Shown here in pieces: positions 28,201-43,200 of a stretch of 64,000 bases of DNA (its first letter is position 1; every line of letters begins with the position of its first letter). This stretch comes from Gimesia alba (GTDB lineage Bacteria > Planctomycetota > Planctomycetia > Planctomycetales > Planctomycetaceae). A model generated the notes under the pieces. That model had not been told where the DNA came from. It saw nothing but the letters and a program-made list of their open reading frames with translations, and made no database searches. The position numbers and the translations under genes are program-made. The stretch spans positions 5,249,546-5,313,545 of the forward strand of contig NZ_CP036269.1 of assembly GCF_007744675.1 (NCBI RefSeq). Reading direction: 5' to 3'.

Positions 28201-31200
28201 GTTGCCGCTGACTTCGATACGGCGAGTGGTGGTCGCTTTATTGAAGTTTTTATCGGTAGCGGTCACCACGATGTCATAGAAGCCGTTTGCCAGCAGCGTG
28301 GTATCGATGTGAGCCAGAACGCCGTCATTAACATTGGCGTCGTTGTTTTCGTCATTGTCTTTGAGCAAGATGACATTACCGGTTTCGCTGGAGACCAGTT
28401 CGACTTTGTATGACTTGAGATCATCGTCTTTGACGGTGCCTTTGATGTCGGTGGGAACCGTGATCTCTCCATTCAGAGAGGGCTCGCTGATGCTGATTTC
28501 CGGCTGCCAGATATCAGTCACGACGGTCACACTTCTGGAGACAGTGGTCTCTCTATTGGCTGCATCTGTGGCGGTCAGATCGAAGGTAAACGTTCCCACG
28601 ACTGAACCGACATTGAGTGTGATCGAGCCGTTGTTCTGATAGTAGTTCAATTCTTCAAAGGAGGTGATTTCAACATCAGCACCGCTGTTATCGGTATCGT
28701 TATAGGATAAGTTGAGCGACACAACTCCCACATTATCGCTGGCGAAAAAGTCAATCGTGAGATCGCTGCCTACAATGATGGTTTCATGAGAAATATCTAC
28801 GCCGACCTCGGGATCGGTGGTATCGGCTTCGACGGTGAGGTCGAAGCTTTCGGTTGTCATCAGTTTGTTATCGCCGTTGACCTGATCGTAGACGGTGACG
28901 GTGACGGTATAAACTTCGCCAATCATCATATCGTCTGACTCGAAGCTGATCAGACCATTCTGGTCAATCGAGAAGCCGGCGACGGGGGTGCTGGTTGAAT
29001 CGACGGCGGCGATGGAATAAACCAGTGTATCGCCTTCGGTATCGGTGGCGGTGACCTGCTGGGTAAAGGTGTTTCGGGCCGTGACACTCTGATCGGCAAT
29101 CGGCGTGATCACCGGAGCCGCGTTGTCACGGATTGTCAACTGATAGTGTTGTGGAATGGTGAAGGTCTCGTCACTGACGTAGATCGTGATTTGATACGTT
29201 CCCGCCTGGCTGGCGATGAAGTGACCCTGATTGAGAGCCGTTGTCACCAGACCATTGTCGTCGATCTGCAGCCCCAATGCTCCCTGATCATTGGCAGCGA
29301 TGGCATAATTGAGTGTTTCATTCTGATCGATCGATGCAGGATCAATATCAACCTGATAACTGTAAGGAGCATCAATCAAGGCAACTGGATCAGGCGTCGA
29401 CGTGATTACGGGCGGCTTATTGACGGAGGGATTGTAGACTTTCACATTGTACTTACTGATTTCGAATTCACCGCGCTGGTCATGGACTTCGACTTGATAG
29501 CTGTATGGACCAGGAGAAATACTTTCCTGCGGGATGTCCCACGTGACCACACCGGTACGGGGATTGATGACCATCCCGGCCGGTGCATTCTGCAGAGAGA
29601 AGAAGACGCCGCGGTTTTCCGGATCGGTGGCAGCAAAGGTGTGAGTATAGATGGCATCGTTGGGCGCCAGTGTCGGTGGCGTATTGGAAGCCAGGGGAGG
29701 CGTGTTGTGTTCATTGACATAAACCGTGAATTCACGTTTGCTGGAAGCGCCATAGGCATCGTAGACCCTGACGACAAACGTCTGATCTCTCAATTGACTG
29801 AGACCTTCCGGATCGTGAACGGGAACCCATTCTATTTCGCCGGTTTCACCGTTGATGGTCATGCCCTCTGGACCGGATTCGAGCACCCAGAACAGGGAGT
29901 CGTTTTCCGCATCGGTGGCGGTGAGTGTGTGAGTGAATTTGATTCCGGCGGTCGCTTCGGCAAAATCAACGTCGTTGATTTCGGGAGACTCATTCTGCCA
30001 GGTGTTCACAACCCCAATCTGGAATGTTTCCGTTGTGAATGAACCCGGGTTATTCACTTCGCTGATTTTCACTTGCACGTCATAGGGAGTCGGACTGACT
30101 TGCGCCAAGGTAGGAGTCCAGGTTAACTGGCCCGTTTCCGAGACAACCAGACCTATCGGACCAGATACCAGCTCAAAGCTAAACGCGTTACCGTCCGCGT
30201 CATAACCCTCTAGCAGATGCGAGTACGGGAACCGGGCAGTAATTTCAGACCGGGGTGCTGAAACGATGACAGGCGCATTCGTGCCGGCGGGATCTTCTAC
30301 GCGGAGCGTCAGTGTCATCGTATCGGTGGCACCGTCATTGTCGGTCACTTTAAACGTGAATCGCTGCAGACCGGTATCGTCGATGCCATTTGCCAGATCC
30401 AGTTCCGGCGTCCAGGTAATCTGATTCGTGAGACTGTTGAAGTTTTGAGAGATATCAAAGCCGGGAGGTGCTTCAAGAACTTCGTAAGCCAGGCTGCTCA
30501 AATCTTCCGGGTTCGGATCACCGGCTGAAATCGTATAGGTATATTCCACGCCGATACTGGCGGAATCGGCCACATCATTGGAATTAAACTCGGGATCCGC
30601 GTTATGCAATAACGGAATGTTAAATTCTTTGACGGTGTCAAAAACGCCATCGGAGACAGTAATACTGATCGTTGCCGAGTCGATCTCCGGAGAGAAGATC
30701 GCGGAAGTGAACGTCCAGGAGAGTTCCCCTGTCTCTTCGTCAATGGTCAGGCCGTAGGCGGCTGCCTGCTGCGGATCGAGCTCATAAGTGAGCAGACTGC
30801 CATTCGGATCATAGGCGGTCGGAATAAAGTTGTATTCCACATCCTTAATAGCCGGTGCTAAGACCTGAGGAGTAAACTCAGGTGCCTCATTAGGCTCAGG
30901 CGGTGCAATTACCGAAATGAACATCGTGGTTTCGATGGTTTCGTTATTGAATGTGTCCTGAACGATGATCTTATATTCCGCATTTTCCAGTAAGTTAGGC
31001 CACCAGGTAATCAGGCCGGTCGTGGCATCAATTACCATGCCACTGGGCGCACCTTCGATCGAGTAGACGAGGACCGCATTGGGATCAGGATCGCCTTCGA
31101 ACAGGGCCAAAGCTTCTACCTGTTCTGAGAAGAGGAAGTTACTCTCGGCATAGCGTTCTGGCAATTGGGTGAATTTGAGATCCCCAGTTGCACTGGCATC

Positions 31201-34200
31201 ATAAACGGGCACATTGAACCGCTGTAATGCCAGGATCGACCCGGAAGCATCTTTGGCATAGATGGTTGCTTCGAACGTCTGATTGCCGGGACCATCTGGA
31301 TAATTCCCTGATGGCGGCGTCCAGTTGAGCACGGTATTCACATCATCAATGGTCGCCCCTGCCAGACCGACGATTTCATAACTGATTGCCCCGGCTGGCA
31401 GATCGGAAATGTTAAAGTCATACGACCAGGGAGTCGATGGCGTGAGCGGAGTTGTCGTCACATCGGGAGTGGTAGTGAAAGCAGGTGGCGTAGTCGGCTC
31501 AACAATATTGATACGGAACTGCTGAATGACTGCTTTGCCGGTCAAATTAGCACTATTGGATATATCACCATTGTATTCAATTACAATGAGGGAGACATCG
31601 AAAAACCCCTGGGCGATATCATCCGCAGTTAAGAAAAACTCAGCGCGACCTGTAATTGGATCCCCAACAGGATCCGTTGTCTGATTATTGACCGCATAGA
31701 TGTTGACCCCCGGTGTGTTAACGCCCTTGGTTCCTGCAGTCTGGATTGGATCATTTTCATCAAAGATACTCTCCCCGTCGCTGACATAAGGCTCAATCTT
31801 ATACTGATAGTTTGATGTGACGGATTCAGGAGAAAGCTGGAAATCGTATTTCCAATACGCTGTTGAGAGAGCCGGATTAACCGGATCTAACATAAAATCT
31901 ATTTCCGATCCCGGAGTTGATTGAACGACGAGTGTGTCATTCACACCTGAATTGGGGGCACTGACATCAAACGTGAATGTTACCGTCCGTTCGCTCTTCC
32001 AGTTGTCTTCCGGATTCTGCCAATACGATTCGCGTCGTGAATAATCACGCACAGTGACGGTTAGTTCCACTTCGCCTACTGTCGACCCATTATAGGTCAC
32101 CGTGTCTCCGTCGAGCGTGAAATCCTGATTGATCGGATTCCCCTGGTCATCCTGTGTGGGTAATCCGAGTACCACAAAATCATCATCGGGGTCAGAATAG
32201 GTAAATTCATGTGTCCATGGGACACCAGAAAAGAGAGGGCTGAATGGAACAGAGGTAATATCAGGCGTGTGATTGATCGGTGAGACAATCAGTTGGTAAT
32301 ACTGGGATGACTCGTTGCCATCTGCATCACGGACGAAAATATCAAGTCCGTATGTTCCTGCTTCGGAAGGAGTGCCGGATACTAGCCCCGTCATTTCATT
32401 GATCGTCAACCAGGCAGGCAGGCGAGATTCTGTATCATCAATCGACTTGCCATGGTACGAGAGGGGGCCATTACTGCTGTTAGCTGCTATCTGATATTCA
32501 TACAACTCTCCTACAGCGATATCCTGCACAGGTGACGAAGTAATCCTCGGGCCGGCACTGAAGGAAGGCTGTTTCTCGTAAATCGTTAATTTATATGACT
32601 GGGTCGACCAGCCATCATTGCCGTCCGTTGCACGGATCACAACATCCACTTCATCTCCATTGGAGTAATTATTGTTCGGAGTCCAAGTGATCTCACCCGT
32701 CGACGAGTTGATTACCATCCCTGGAGGCGCTGTTTTAAGATGGAAAGTAACCGTATCCATATCCGGATCGTCTGCTGTGACGGTATACGACCAGGGCTGC
32801 CCAATCACGGGAACGCTGGAGATGGAAGATGTAATCTGTGGAGGAGAATTGAGATCGACCGAATTCACCGCAATGTAAAACTGCTGAAGAATGCCGCCTC
32901 CATTCCCGTCAGTAGCCTCGACTTCAAATCGATAATAGCCGGCGGATGCAGGTGTCCAGAGAACTGTTTTTCCATCGGTATCAAGCACCGCATCAGTATG
33001 AGGGCCGGAGAGGATAGTCCCCTGTGCATCGACTTTGAAGTAAGGGTTGAGTGTCACGGTCACCGTGTCACCGGGATCAGGATCAGAAGCATCCACGGTA
33101 TACGAATACTGCTGCCCTACTTCAGCGTTCGGTGACGGATGACTGGTAATGGTGGGGTTCTGGTTGGTATCTGTGACCAACAACTCAAACGTATGAGTTG
33201 TGAATTTCAACGGGTCTGAATTTTGAGTGACTTTGATCGTGACGGTGAAAGTTCCGGCAACTGTAGGAGTCCAGAGGATCTTTGTGCCATCTAGGGAAAC
33301 GGTCATTCCAGGAGGATTCAGCTCAGGATGATTCAGATCAGGAGGTAAAGTGAATGTATACGCATCCGACTCCGGATCACTTACTATGGGTGTATATTCC
33401 CACAATGAATCCTTCTCGACTGTTTGTGGAGGATTTGAAATGATGACCGGCGGTTGATTTGCCGCCGCATCGGTAACGGGAACGGTGAATTCCTGAGTTG
33501 TGGTCTCAAAGCCGTCTGTTGCTTCAATTCTAAAGACGTAGTCTCCAGCTGTGGTGGGTGTCCAGGTGACGTTGCTCCCGTCCCAGATCGCCGGGTCTGT
33601 AATCAGTTGACTATCAATATAAAATGCTAACGTCACACTATGACCGGCATCCGGATCATTGGCACTGACAGCGTAAGTATAGACACTGTTAGTGGTTGCT
33701 GACAGTTGAGGAATTGATGTAATCACCGGCTGAGAATTCGCAATCGGCAGCAGGAAGGACTGGATTGTTGCATTGCCGTGCTCGCCCAAAGCACGAATTT
33801 TAATTTCCGCTACACCAGCCAGAAGATCAGTTGCTGAAGGAGTCCAGGTCAGCACATTACCGTCCAGGTTTAGACCCATCGGAGGGTCGATCAACTCAAA
33901 CTCAATTCCGGTCGGATCTTCTACCGAAACGGTATAAGTCCATTCGTTACCCACAATCGCAGGCCCAATCGGTACGGAGCTAAAGACCGGATCTGCACCA
34001 GTAGAGACATCCAGAACGTACGTTTGCGTCGCCACAGCTCCGACGTCATCAGTTGCCGTAATTACAATCTGGTAGTAACCACTTTGCGTGGGAGTCCAGT
34101 TAAGTACCTGACTGGATAATGTTGGTTCTGATCCATCAGTCAACTCTGCCAGATTCTGGCCCGTCGGATTCCTCTGGGCATCAAGCAGATAGACACTCAC

Positions 34201-37200
34201 CAGGCTTAAGGTTAATGTCTGATTGACATCAGCATCAGATGCATTCACCGCATAGGAATAAGGAGTATTGATCAGCGTAGTCAATTCAGGAATCGACAGA
34301 ATTTCCGGTAGACTATTGACAAGTAGCGGAACCTGCAGGCTGACCTGCCCGCCGTGCTCGTCATCAGCCAGGATATAAAAGTTAAAGGTCCCTGCAGCAG
34401 ATGGTGTCCAGTGGATGACATTCTGCTCATCAATAGTCATGCCAGATGGTGCATTCTGGAGAGAGAAGATAACATCGTCTCCATCTTCATCTGTAAAACT
34501 AAGCTGGCCAGTCCATTCTTCACCCGGTTCAGTATACGAAGGTGCGTCAAGACTGAAGACGGGAGCATGATTATTTGTTGTAACATGGATCTCAAACGGC
34601 TGCGTAGCAATTCCACCATAAGCATCTGTCACACGAACGATAACTGGAATCGACGTGGATCCTTCAAAACTGACAAAGTCTATCGGTACATCCCAAAACA
34701 ATACTCCTGAATCCCGGTCAATCGTGATGCCTGCTGGAGCTCCAGGAGGTGTGATCACCTGATATTGTAACCGGTTACCGTCCGGGTCAGTTGCTTTCAC
34801 CTGATAGCGGTATTCAGTACCAACTAATACCTCCGTAACGGGACTGGATGTAATGTGGGGGATACTATTAACAAAAATGTCATCTCGAGAAACGTCTAAC
34901 TGGAATGTCTGCTCATCCGATCCACCACGTCGATCAGTAACGAGAACAGAAACCGTATAGACACCATCATTAATCAGTTCCTGTCCGTAATAGGGAGTCC
35001 AGTTGATCTCGCCCGTATTGATATCGATACTCATTCCCTCTGGTGAAGTCCCCTGCAAGTAATATCGCAGGTCGTCTCCATCAGCGTCCGTAGCTTCGAT
35101 CTGATATATATATTCCTGGTTCACCTCGGCTGTAATGACGGCAGTCGAAACAATCTCCGGAGCAACATTCGGCCCTTCACTGTCGGTAACGTTGAGGATA
35201 AAGTCCTGAGTCGCAACGCCACCTTTGCCATCACTCACACTTACTGAGAACTCATGAGAACCAAGTTCTGGTGAAGCCCAGAATATCGCATGAGTTTCCG
35301 GATCAATTTCAACGCCTTCGGGTGCATCTTGTAGTGTATACTGCAATTCGTCGCCATCAGGGTCTGTTGCCCGCAGTTGATATAGGTACCCATTATTAAT
35401 CGTGACCGGAATCGTTCCTAATAAGGTACCGGTGCTCAGATCAACAAATTTTAAATCAAAAGAGTCTGCATCACCGGTAGCACTGGCTGAGATTTCTGTT
35501 GAGAAGGTGACAACGTCACCTGGATCAGCGGCAATGGGACCAGGGGTCCTGACAAAATTCGCATCAGGCTGTGATGCTGAAACATCTACTGAGGCTATTG
35601 CTCCCCCAGTTGCTCCGAGATTAGAAATATAAACGGCGGTATCTAAAATAGCATCTCGAACATCAGCAATTGCAAAAGTCAGAGAATGCGTGAATTTACC
35701 TGTGTTAGTATCATAATTAGAATAGCCATTCGCCTTAAGTTTGACGTTCCCACTCACATCAATCTGTAATGCGTCCAGGGTTGCCTGGAATGTCCCATCT
35801 TGAGAATTGACACTAATTGTCTCATCGGAAATCCCATCCAGATCGTAATCGATCTCAATGAATGGTAAATAAGGCATGAATGAATCAGCAACTTTACCGG
35901 ATAACTGTCCTGATGAAGAATCAAATGTGAATAAATCAAATCCTGCCAGACTTGTTGTATTTGATTGGGAAACTACTGTGTCAACTTCAAGCCAAGCTGT
36001 TGAATCTAAGGTCTGGTTCTCTACAAGTGAAGTAAAATTGAGGATCGGATTTCCATCAGGTGCTAAAAAACCATTTAACTCTGTCCCTAAGAGAGCTGCA
36101 GTTGAATTCAACTCTGTGAATTCGCTAGTTCCCGAGACATCAATCGATGCTGGCAAAACTCCAACCGAGTTCCAGTTATATTCCACGTTCATTTGATTGG
36201 AATCAACACCTACCAGACGAATGTTGACATTGTTGGACTCGTTGAGTTTTGAATGCTGCAGCAATAGAAAATCGAAAGTACCATCAGCAAGGTTAACAGG
36301 AGCTTCTACATCTACCACCCCGTCACCATCATAATCCACTTGTACGCTCGCACTGAGAAGATCCAGAGAATTATCAATTATTCCCGACAAAACTCCAGCA
36401 AATTCCATATCAGAATGGCTGATGTTTACAGGGGCTCCATTAGACACAGCAATATTTTCACCATCCAAAAATATTCCAAAGCTGTCATTATATTCATTCT
36501 TATATTCCGGGTATTCTTCAGACCCAAAAGCAAGATCAAAGCTGAGAGTGTCATACCCGGGTAAGAGTTCGAAGTCGATTGTGAATTCAGTCATTTCAAA
36601 TAAATCTGGATGACTGGCAATCGCGATTAATTCGTCATCATACTCGTAACTATAGTTTTTGTGTTTATCAAAATATTCTACTAATGGAGTAGTCTCAGCT
36701 GCGTTTTCGTTATCGCTCTCTCCCTGTTGATAAGCATCGCCAGTCGAAAGAATAATACCGTATTTGTCGAGACCAAACGTACCATTATCATTTACATAGA
36801 CTCCAGTAGATGAATAACTCTGACCAATCAGAGGATGTATTTCAAAGCTTTTTCCATCTGGAGGAGGAGTGCTTACTGTCCCTACTGTGATCACCATGTT
36901 GATCCACTGCCTCAATTGATCAAATTCATCATAGGCAAAGATCTGTACTATATGATGACCAACATCACCTGTTGTTGGAGTCCATGTGAGCTCTCCCGTC
37001 ACAGAGTCAATAGCCATACCTTTGCCTGAAGAGAGGGCATCCAGATAATAAGTTGGCGTAAAATCGAGTGTAATCTCTGGCTGATAGGTAAATTCAAATG
37101 AAGTATCCGGATCAGCGAGTTGATTAGCCCCATGCACTAATTCTATATCTTTTGCATGCAGGCCGACTAAATTTGTACTAATGACATTAATACCAGCGCC

Positions 37201-40200
37201 GCCTCCCGCTAACAGCGCATCTAATAACTTCAGTTCATCTGCTTGATTTATGACTGCCAATGAATCTTCTACACCTGCAGGAAGAGGATAAGCCAATTCA
37301 TTATTAGTAACTTTTACGGTAACATTTTGAGTCGCTGTTTCACCGGGTGCCAGTTCCAGATTGATACTGGTCGGCGAGACTTCACCGGTCGCTGGATTAT
37401 GATTGGTGGCCACAGTATGGTCCGTATCTGGTGTGGACCAGATAATCGGTGCACTGTTCTGTGGATCTTCCAGGACTTCTACAGTAAAGGTCAGCGTATC
37501 AGTCCCCCCATGCCCATCATCGACCTGTATCGTGTATGTAAAATCTTGATTAACCTGATTGGCTGTGGATGTCCAGTTCAAATGGCCCGTTACGGGATCA
37601 GCCGGCCCTATCGTCGTTCCTCCGGAACTGTCCGCAATCAACTCAAATTCTAAATCATCACCATCTATATCAATGACAACAGGTGTAAAGTCGAACGTTT
37701 CACCGACATAAATTTCAGTCGGTGGCGTATTCTGGAACTGGGGCTTGGTATTCACGGGGTGAGGCATCAGCATAATTGTAAACTGATACGCATCTGACTG
37801 ATTAGGAGCATAAGCTCCATAAAGTTCTGAATGGGGACCGTAGTGCGTGCCACACATCGAAAAATGAGGGAGCCCGTCATCGTGCAGAACTGCACTAACG
37901 GTAACAGTGCCGGAAGCACCGGGAGCCGCAATAAAGTGCAGAGTACCGTCGGGGGAAATTTCGGGGGGAACTAAAAATAATTCCGGGGCTGAATTCGAGA
38001 CATCAAACCACAGCTCCTGTTCTTCTTCATCTTCGACATCAATCCCCGGAATGATATCCGTCGCCCAGTTTTCAACCTCGATCTCATCCGTTCCCGGTGG
38101 GAATACCAGATCGTCACCACCTGTAAAAATCGGTTGATGGTTTAATTCCAAGACGACAATAGAATATCCCAAGATTGTCCTGTATGTACCTTCTTCCAGA
38201 TAGTCCCCCTTACGGAAATATCCATCTACCTCATATTCGAACGCCACACCATTGTAACCTGACTGGAAAGGCGTTGTTGTCCAGGAAAATGTATTCGTCT
38301 CCGAATCATAGCTCATCCCCGGTTGCGGGTTCAGGAGTCGAATTGTAGGTGGGGCCTCGCCGGGTTGAAAACCAGCAATGTTAGTCGGGTACGGTTCGGG
38401 GGTAAACGAAATCGTACCTCCTTCATTAACATATTTTTTAGGACGTGTCCCTCCTTCGGGAGATTCTCTCTGAATGGTAATCGTACTCCAGACGCTGACC
38501 TCATCCTCTAAACCGACTTCAGGGTAAAATACAAACTTCAGGCGGACATCAACTGTAAATGCTCCATAACCAAGTTCAGGTGCGAGGGAAAATAAGTCCG
38601 TAGGAACAGGATCAAACGAATGAGGAAAGAACTCGAAGTACAACGCATTCGAAGTATCGTCATAAGAAGGTGAAATAGTTCCATCAATGATTCCGTCTGA
38701 ATTGGATTCATACTCTACGACTAATTGTCCTAATTCAAACTGACTGCCAATTGCGGCCGCTGCAAAGCCTCGGATTGTCAAATCATCTGAGACATTATCA
38801 CCGACAATTCCGGTGTCATTCAGCAGGTCTAACTCTCTGATATCGAAAACCGTTTCGCTTGGATAATAATCAACAAAGAAATTTGACCAGCCATCTACCC
38901 ACATCGTGTCTGTCGAGATCTGATAAATCGAAGCCGTAACGGGCGAATAGATCCCGTAAGGATTGAAAGCCAGCAGGTCGAAACTAAAGGTTCCGTCAGA
39001 ATTCACTGGAAACTGAATCACATGATTGTCCATTTGAATCAGAATTTCGAGATCAGACATGTCTCCTTCATACTCAACTTGTCCGACTACAACAGACGGA
39101 TTACCTTCCTGAATACCAAAGTCTATCAGTATAGGAGGCTCGGGGCGGTAGTCAAAAGAAATATGCGAACAGAGACTTGAAACATATTCATACTCCCCCT
39201 CATTCCAGGTCTGATAGGCAACTGCAAAGCCGATCTGGTTTGCCCCAAACTCGATATTACCTGCCGGATCAAACGTAAAATCGCCATTTTCATCCGGAAT
39301 GACTCTCGCATCAGAGTGCCCATCTCCATCCAAGTCGATGAGCACTTCTAAATTCCAAATTTGTCCTGAATCTACCAGATCCGTGTCATAGGTGATATGG
39401 CCTCCAATCGTGGCATCTCGGGTCACCAGATCCCCTGGTAGATCGGTATCATTCACAAGATAAAGATTCTGGATTTCAGGATAGAAAGCACTTGAACTGG
39501 GTGGATAATATTTGAATCCGAAGTCAATCCAATCCCCCGTTTCGCCTGTACTCTTGACAGGCTGAAACCGCATTTGATTGCTGCCATATGTGATCAATCC
39601 AGTGGGATCAAATGTAAATTTGCCCGCAGCATCCACACTGACAATCTGATCGATCGTCCCATTACTGTTCAGATCAATTTTAATAAGATCTGCATAATCA
39701 CTAAAACCTGCGATCCGCGGATCAGTCGTTTTTCTGTTACCCGGAATTCTGTCATCATTTACCAGGTAGATCCAGCTGATCGATGGAGTTCGATCAGGTT
39801 GTTCCGGTGGGATCAGAGTCACATCGATCGGAGTCCATTGGCCTGCCTGTCCTGTGAGTTGAGAGACGGCTTTGATTTGAACAGTGTAAGCTCCATAATC
39901 TAAATACTCTGAAAGATCCAATGACATGACGTTCGCGTTGTCAGGAGTCAGGATCAAGTCTGTGGCTCCATCCTGATCGAAGTCCACATGCGTCACTACT
40001 TGATCATCAAAGATATTTCCCACATAATTTAAAGCCCACCTAATTTCAGGATAAGAGGTAATATGATCGTATGGATTCTCTGTATCTTGCACCAGATGCA
40101 GGTTAATCACTGCAGGATATGTCGGAGGAGGGACATAGCTAAACGTGATCGTCTCCCACTCTCCGACAACTCCGGTATATTCCGAAACAGGCCGCAAACG

Positions 40201-43200
40201 CAGGTCATAGTGGCCATACTCAATCAGGGCTGCGGCATCGAAAGCAAACCTTCCCGTAGCCCCAGGAACATAAACCCCATCAACCCCCCCGTCTCCATCC
40301 ACATCAACCTGAATTTGTATCAAGTCTCCCAGAAGATCACTTTCATAATCAACAACCCCCTTAATCTTAGGATCAAATGTGATATGATCAGAGTCGAACC
40401 ACCCGGTATCATTCATTAATTCGAGGGAGTTTGGAATAATCTTGGGAGTTGGACTGTAGAGGGTGTCATGCCAGGATGTGTTCACATCGAGCAGCCCACT
40501 GTCCACACTTGAACTGGTGCCGAACCCCCGAATTCTCAGCAGATTGTCTGCTTGAATTTGTTCAATATCAACCTTGCCAGCAGAGACCCATCCATATCCA
40601 GTACCAGAATAGACAGAATTAAAAAGGATGGTCTGGTCAACAATACCATCCAAATTATAGTCTACTTCAATTCCCTTGAAGGCAGATGAACTGGTCGACC
40701 TGAGAAATACGGAGGCATACCCTTGATCTACTACTGAAGTATTTTCAAATGTAAAACCATCAAACACCCAGTATAACGATTGTGATTCCCACTCCGATAT
40801 TACATTTTGAAACAGATCCCGCGCACGGACACGCACTGTATTTTGGTGAATATGCTCCAGATAACTGGCTGGCTCAATCGTAAAAGCTCCATTGCTGTCT
40901 GGCTTGACCCAGTGATCGATAATGCCATCCCCATTCGTATCAAATTCGATGATGACATTCTCAAAGCCGTTTACTGATGTGGCCTGTCCCACAATCGTCA
41001 GATCTGACGTGATATTGTCACCAACAATATCCGTATCATTCAGCAGTTGTAAGCTGGTAATTTCAAGATCAGCAGTAATCAAAACAGAGGAAGCATCCAG
41101 TGCATACCATTGCTGCGTAACCCGATCCGGGTTCGGTGACTGAACCCCGGTGAGCCGGAAGTTAACAAAACCACTGGAGTCCATTTGAGCCGGATCCAGC
41201 GTGGTCTGGAATTCATCAACCGCAGTGATACCAGTCACGGTTACATCTGCAACCCCATCAAGGTCATAATCAATTTCAACAGACTTATCGGATAGAAACA
41301 GCGCGTCATTCGCAAATCCCGTGACGACAGCAGATGGACCATCTACGACAATATAAGCAAAACTGGAAAGGGTCTCGGGCAGCGGAGGCAATTCGGTCTC
41401 CGTGACTCCAACCTGATGCCAGTCATAGTAATCTCTGGTAATTGTTTCCACATTAAACCCAGTCATGCGGACTTGGAATGACCTGGTGTAGGGGCTGGAA
41501 ACAACAGTCGCAAATCTGCTACGATCCAGAGTCACCGAAAAGAAGCCATCCCACTCCCGAGCTGTCGTAGTGAGATCAACCTGACCGTCGAGATTGTAAT
41601 CAATTTCAACAACTTGAGATGACAAGACCGAACTTTGATCAACCACACCGACTAATACGCCGGTCTCTTCGCTATATGTCAGATGCGAAAAGCCGGGTAC
41701 GGAGGGCACAGTAGCATCATCGTTATCTTCAATAACCGCCGTGCCTCGAGAATTACCCAGCACGACCGGAAGACCAACGGAGTCCACATTGCTGAGTTGA
41801 ACGTAGAAGAATTCATCCCCTTCCACCTCTATGTCATCATTAATCTGAACAGTGATTGTTTTCTGCTCACTGGTCGTCCCATCAAAAAAGAGCGTCGTCT
41901 CATTTATTTCAGTGAAATCATTTTCGAAGCTCTGTGCCGAGTAATTGACGGTTTTATAATCTACAGAGACATACCCGTTTACAGGATGGTCCAGGGTTAC
42001 TGTGAATGTAGCCGTGCCAGCATCTTCCGAAATGACAATATTGTCGATCGATATTGTGGCGATTTCATTGTCATAAATCGTCCCAGTTCCTACAGAAGCA
42101 TCAAGAGAAACGCGAGCAGGATCTGCAACGTTATTTACTTTAGGATCTGACAGTACCACACTGAATGTTTCTGTTCCTTCATAAATAAAGTCATCCAGGA
42201 TATTTATACTTATTTTTGCTGATGATTCCCCTGCAGCAATGGTAACCAGTTGGTTGTTCAATGCAGTGTAGTCAGCTTCATCTGCAGATCCACTAATCGT
42301 ATTCACCAGAAAAGTGACGTCATCTTGTATCGACTGGCTTAAACTAATAGTAAATTCCAGAACGCCGCTGAGATCATTGTCGCTGGCAGCAAAAGTCTCA
42401 TAATCCGTGGCATCATTAATGCTGAGAACCGCTCCTTCAATTCCGTATTCATTTTCTCCTTGGATAATGAATGTCACAGTAGCAGTACTTGTAGCCCCAG
42501 AAGAATCTTCAATAGTATAAGTAATCGACTCTGTTGCAGTCTCTCCATGGCCTAAATAATCATACCGACTATTTGGATCGTAGCTGTAGTTGCCATCTTG
42601 ATACACTGTCAGTAAGGCTCCTGAGGAAAGTGAAATCTGAGAACCCACATCCCCAGAAATACCGTTTACTGCTGTGACGTCAAATGAATCACTGATGTCA
42701 GAATCAAAGTCATTGCCACTTCCGTGAGAAAAGAATAAATTACCGGAAACACCATAGCCTTCATTCACAATAATATTGTCTGACTGTGCTACAGGCGCGT
42801 CATTCACTCCTGTAATCGTGATCGTGACTGTCGCGGTGTCTGTAAGTCCGCTGTCATCAATAATAGTGTAGGTAAAGCTGTCGCTAACAGTCTCTGTTGC
42901 CGCCAGACCCTCAAATTGACCATTAGTGTCATAGGTAAAGGTACCATTGCTGTAAATGGTGACCATAGCATATGACCCAAGCAGGAATGGCGTCCCCACA
43001 CTCGCTTCAAATCCATTCACTTTTGAAACGACAAAATTATTATTCGGATCATGGTCTATCCCATTTCCATTATCTGCAAAGAGATCACCGTTGAGTATGC
43101 TGTCTTCATTCACCTCAAAAGAATCTGATGCAGCTACCGGATCCGGTTCTAGTCCCTGAATGCTAATTACTACGCTTGCAGTATCTGTGGAACCGTGTCC

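Noticed and set aside
27346..28413. A 355-residue plus-strand frame antisense to the RHS part of the giant gene, valine- and glycine-rich
   Set aside because: It is the reverse of a codon-biased coding region, has no ribosome binding site, and its valine/glycine/arginine composition is what antisense of D/T/N/P-rich codons gives.
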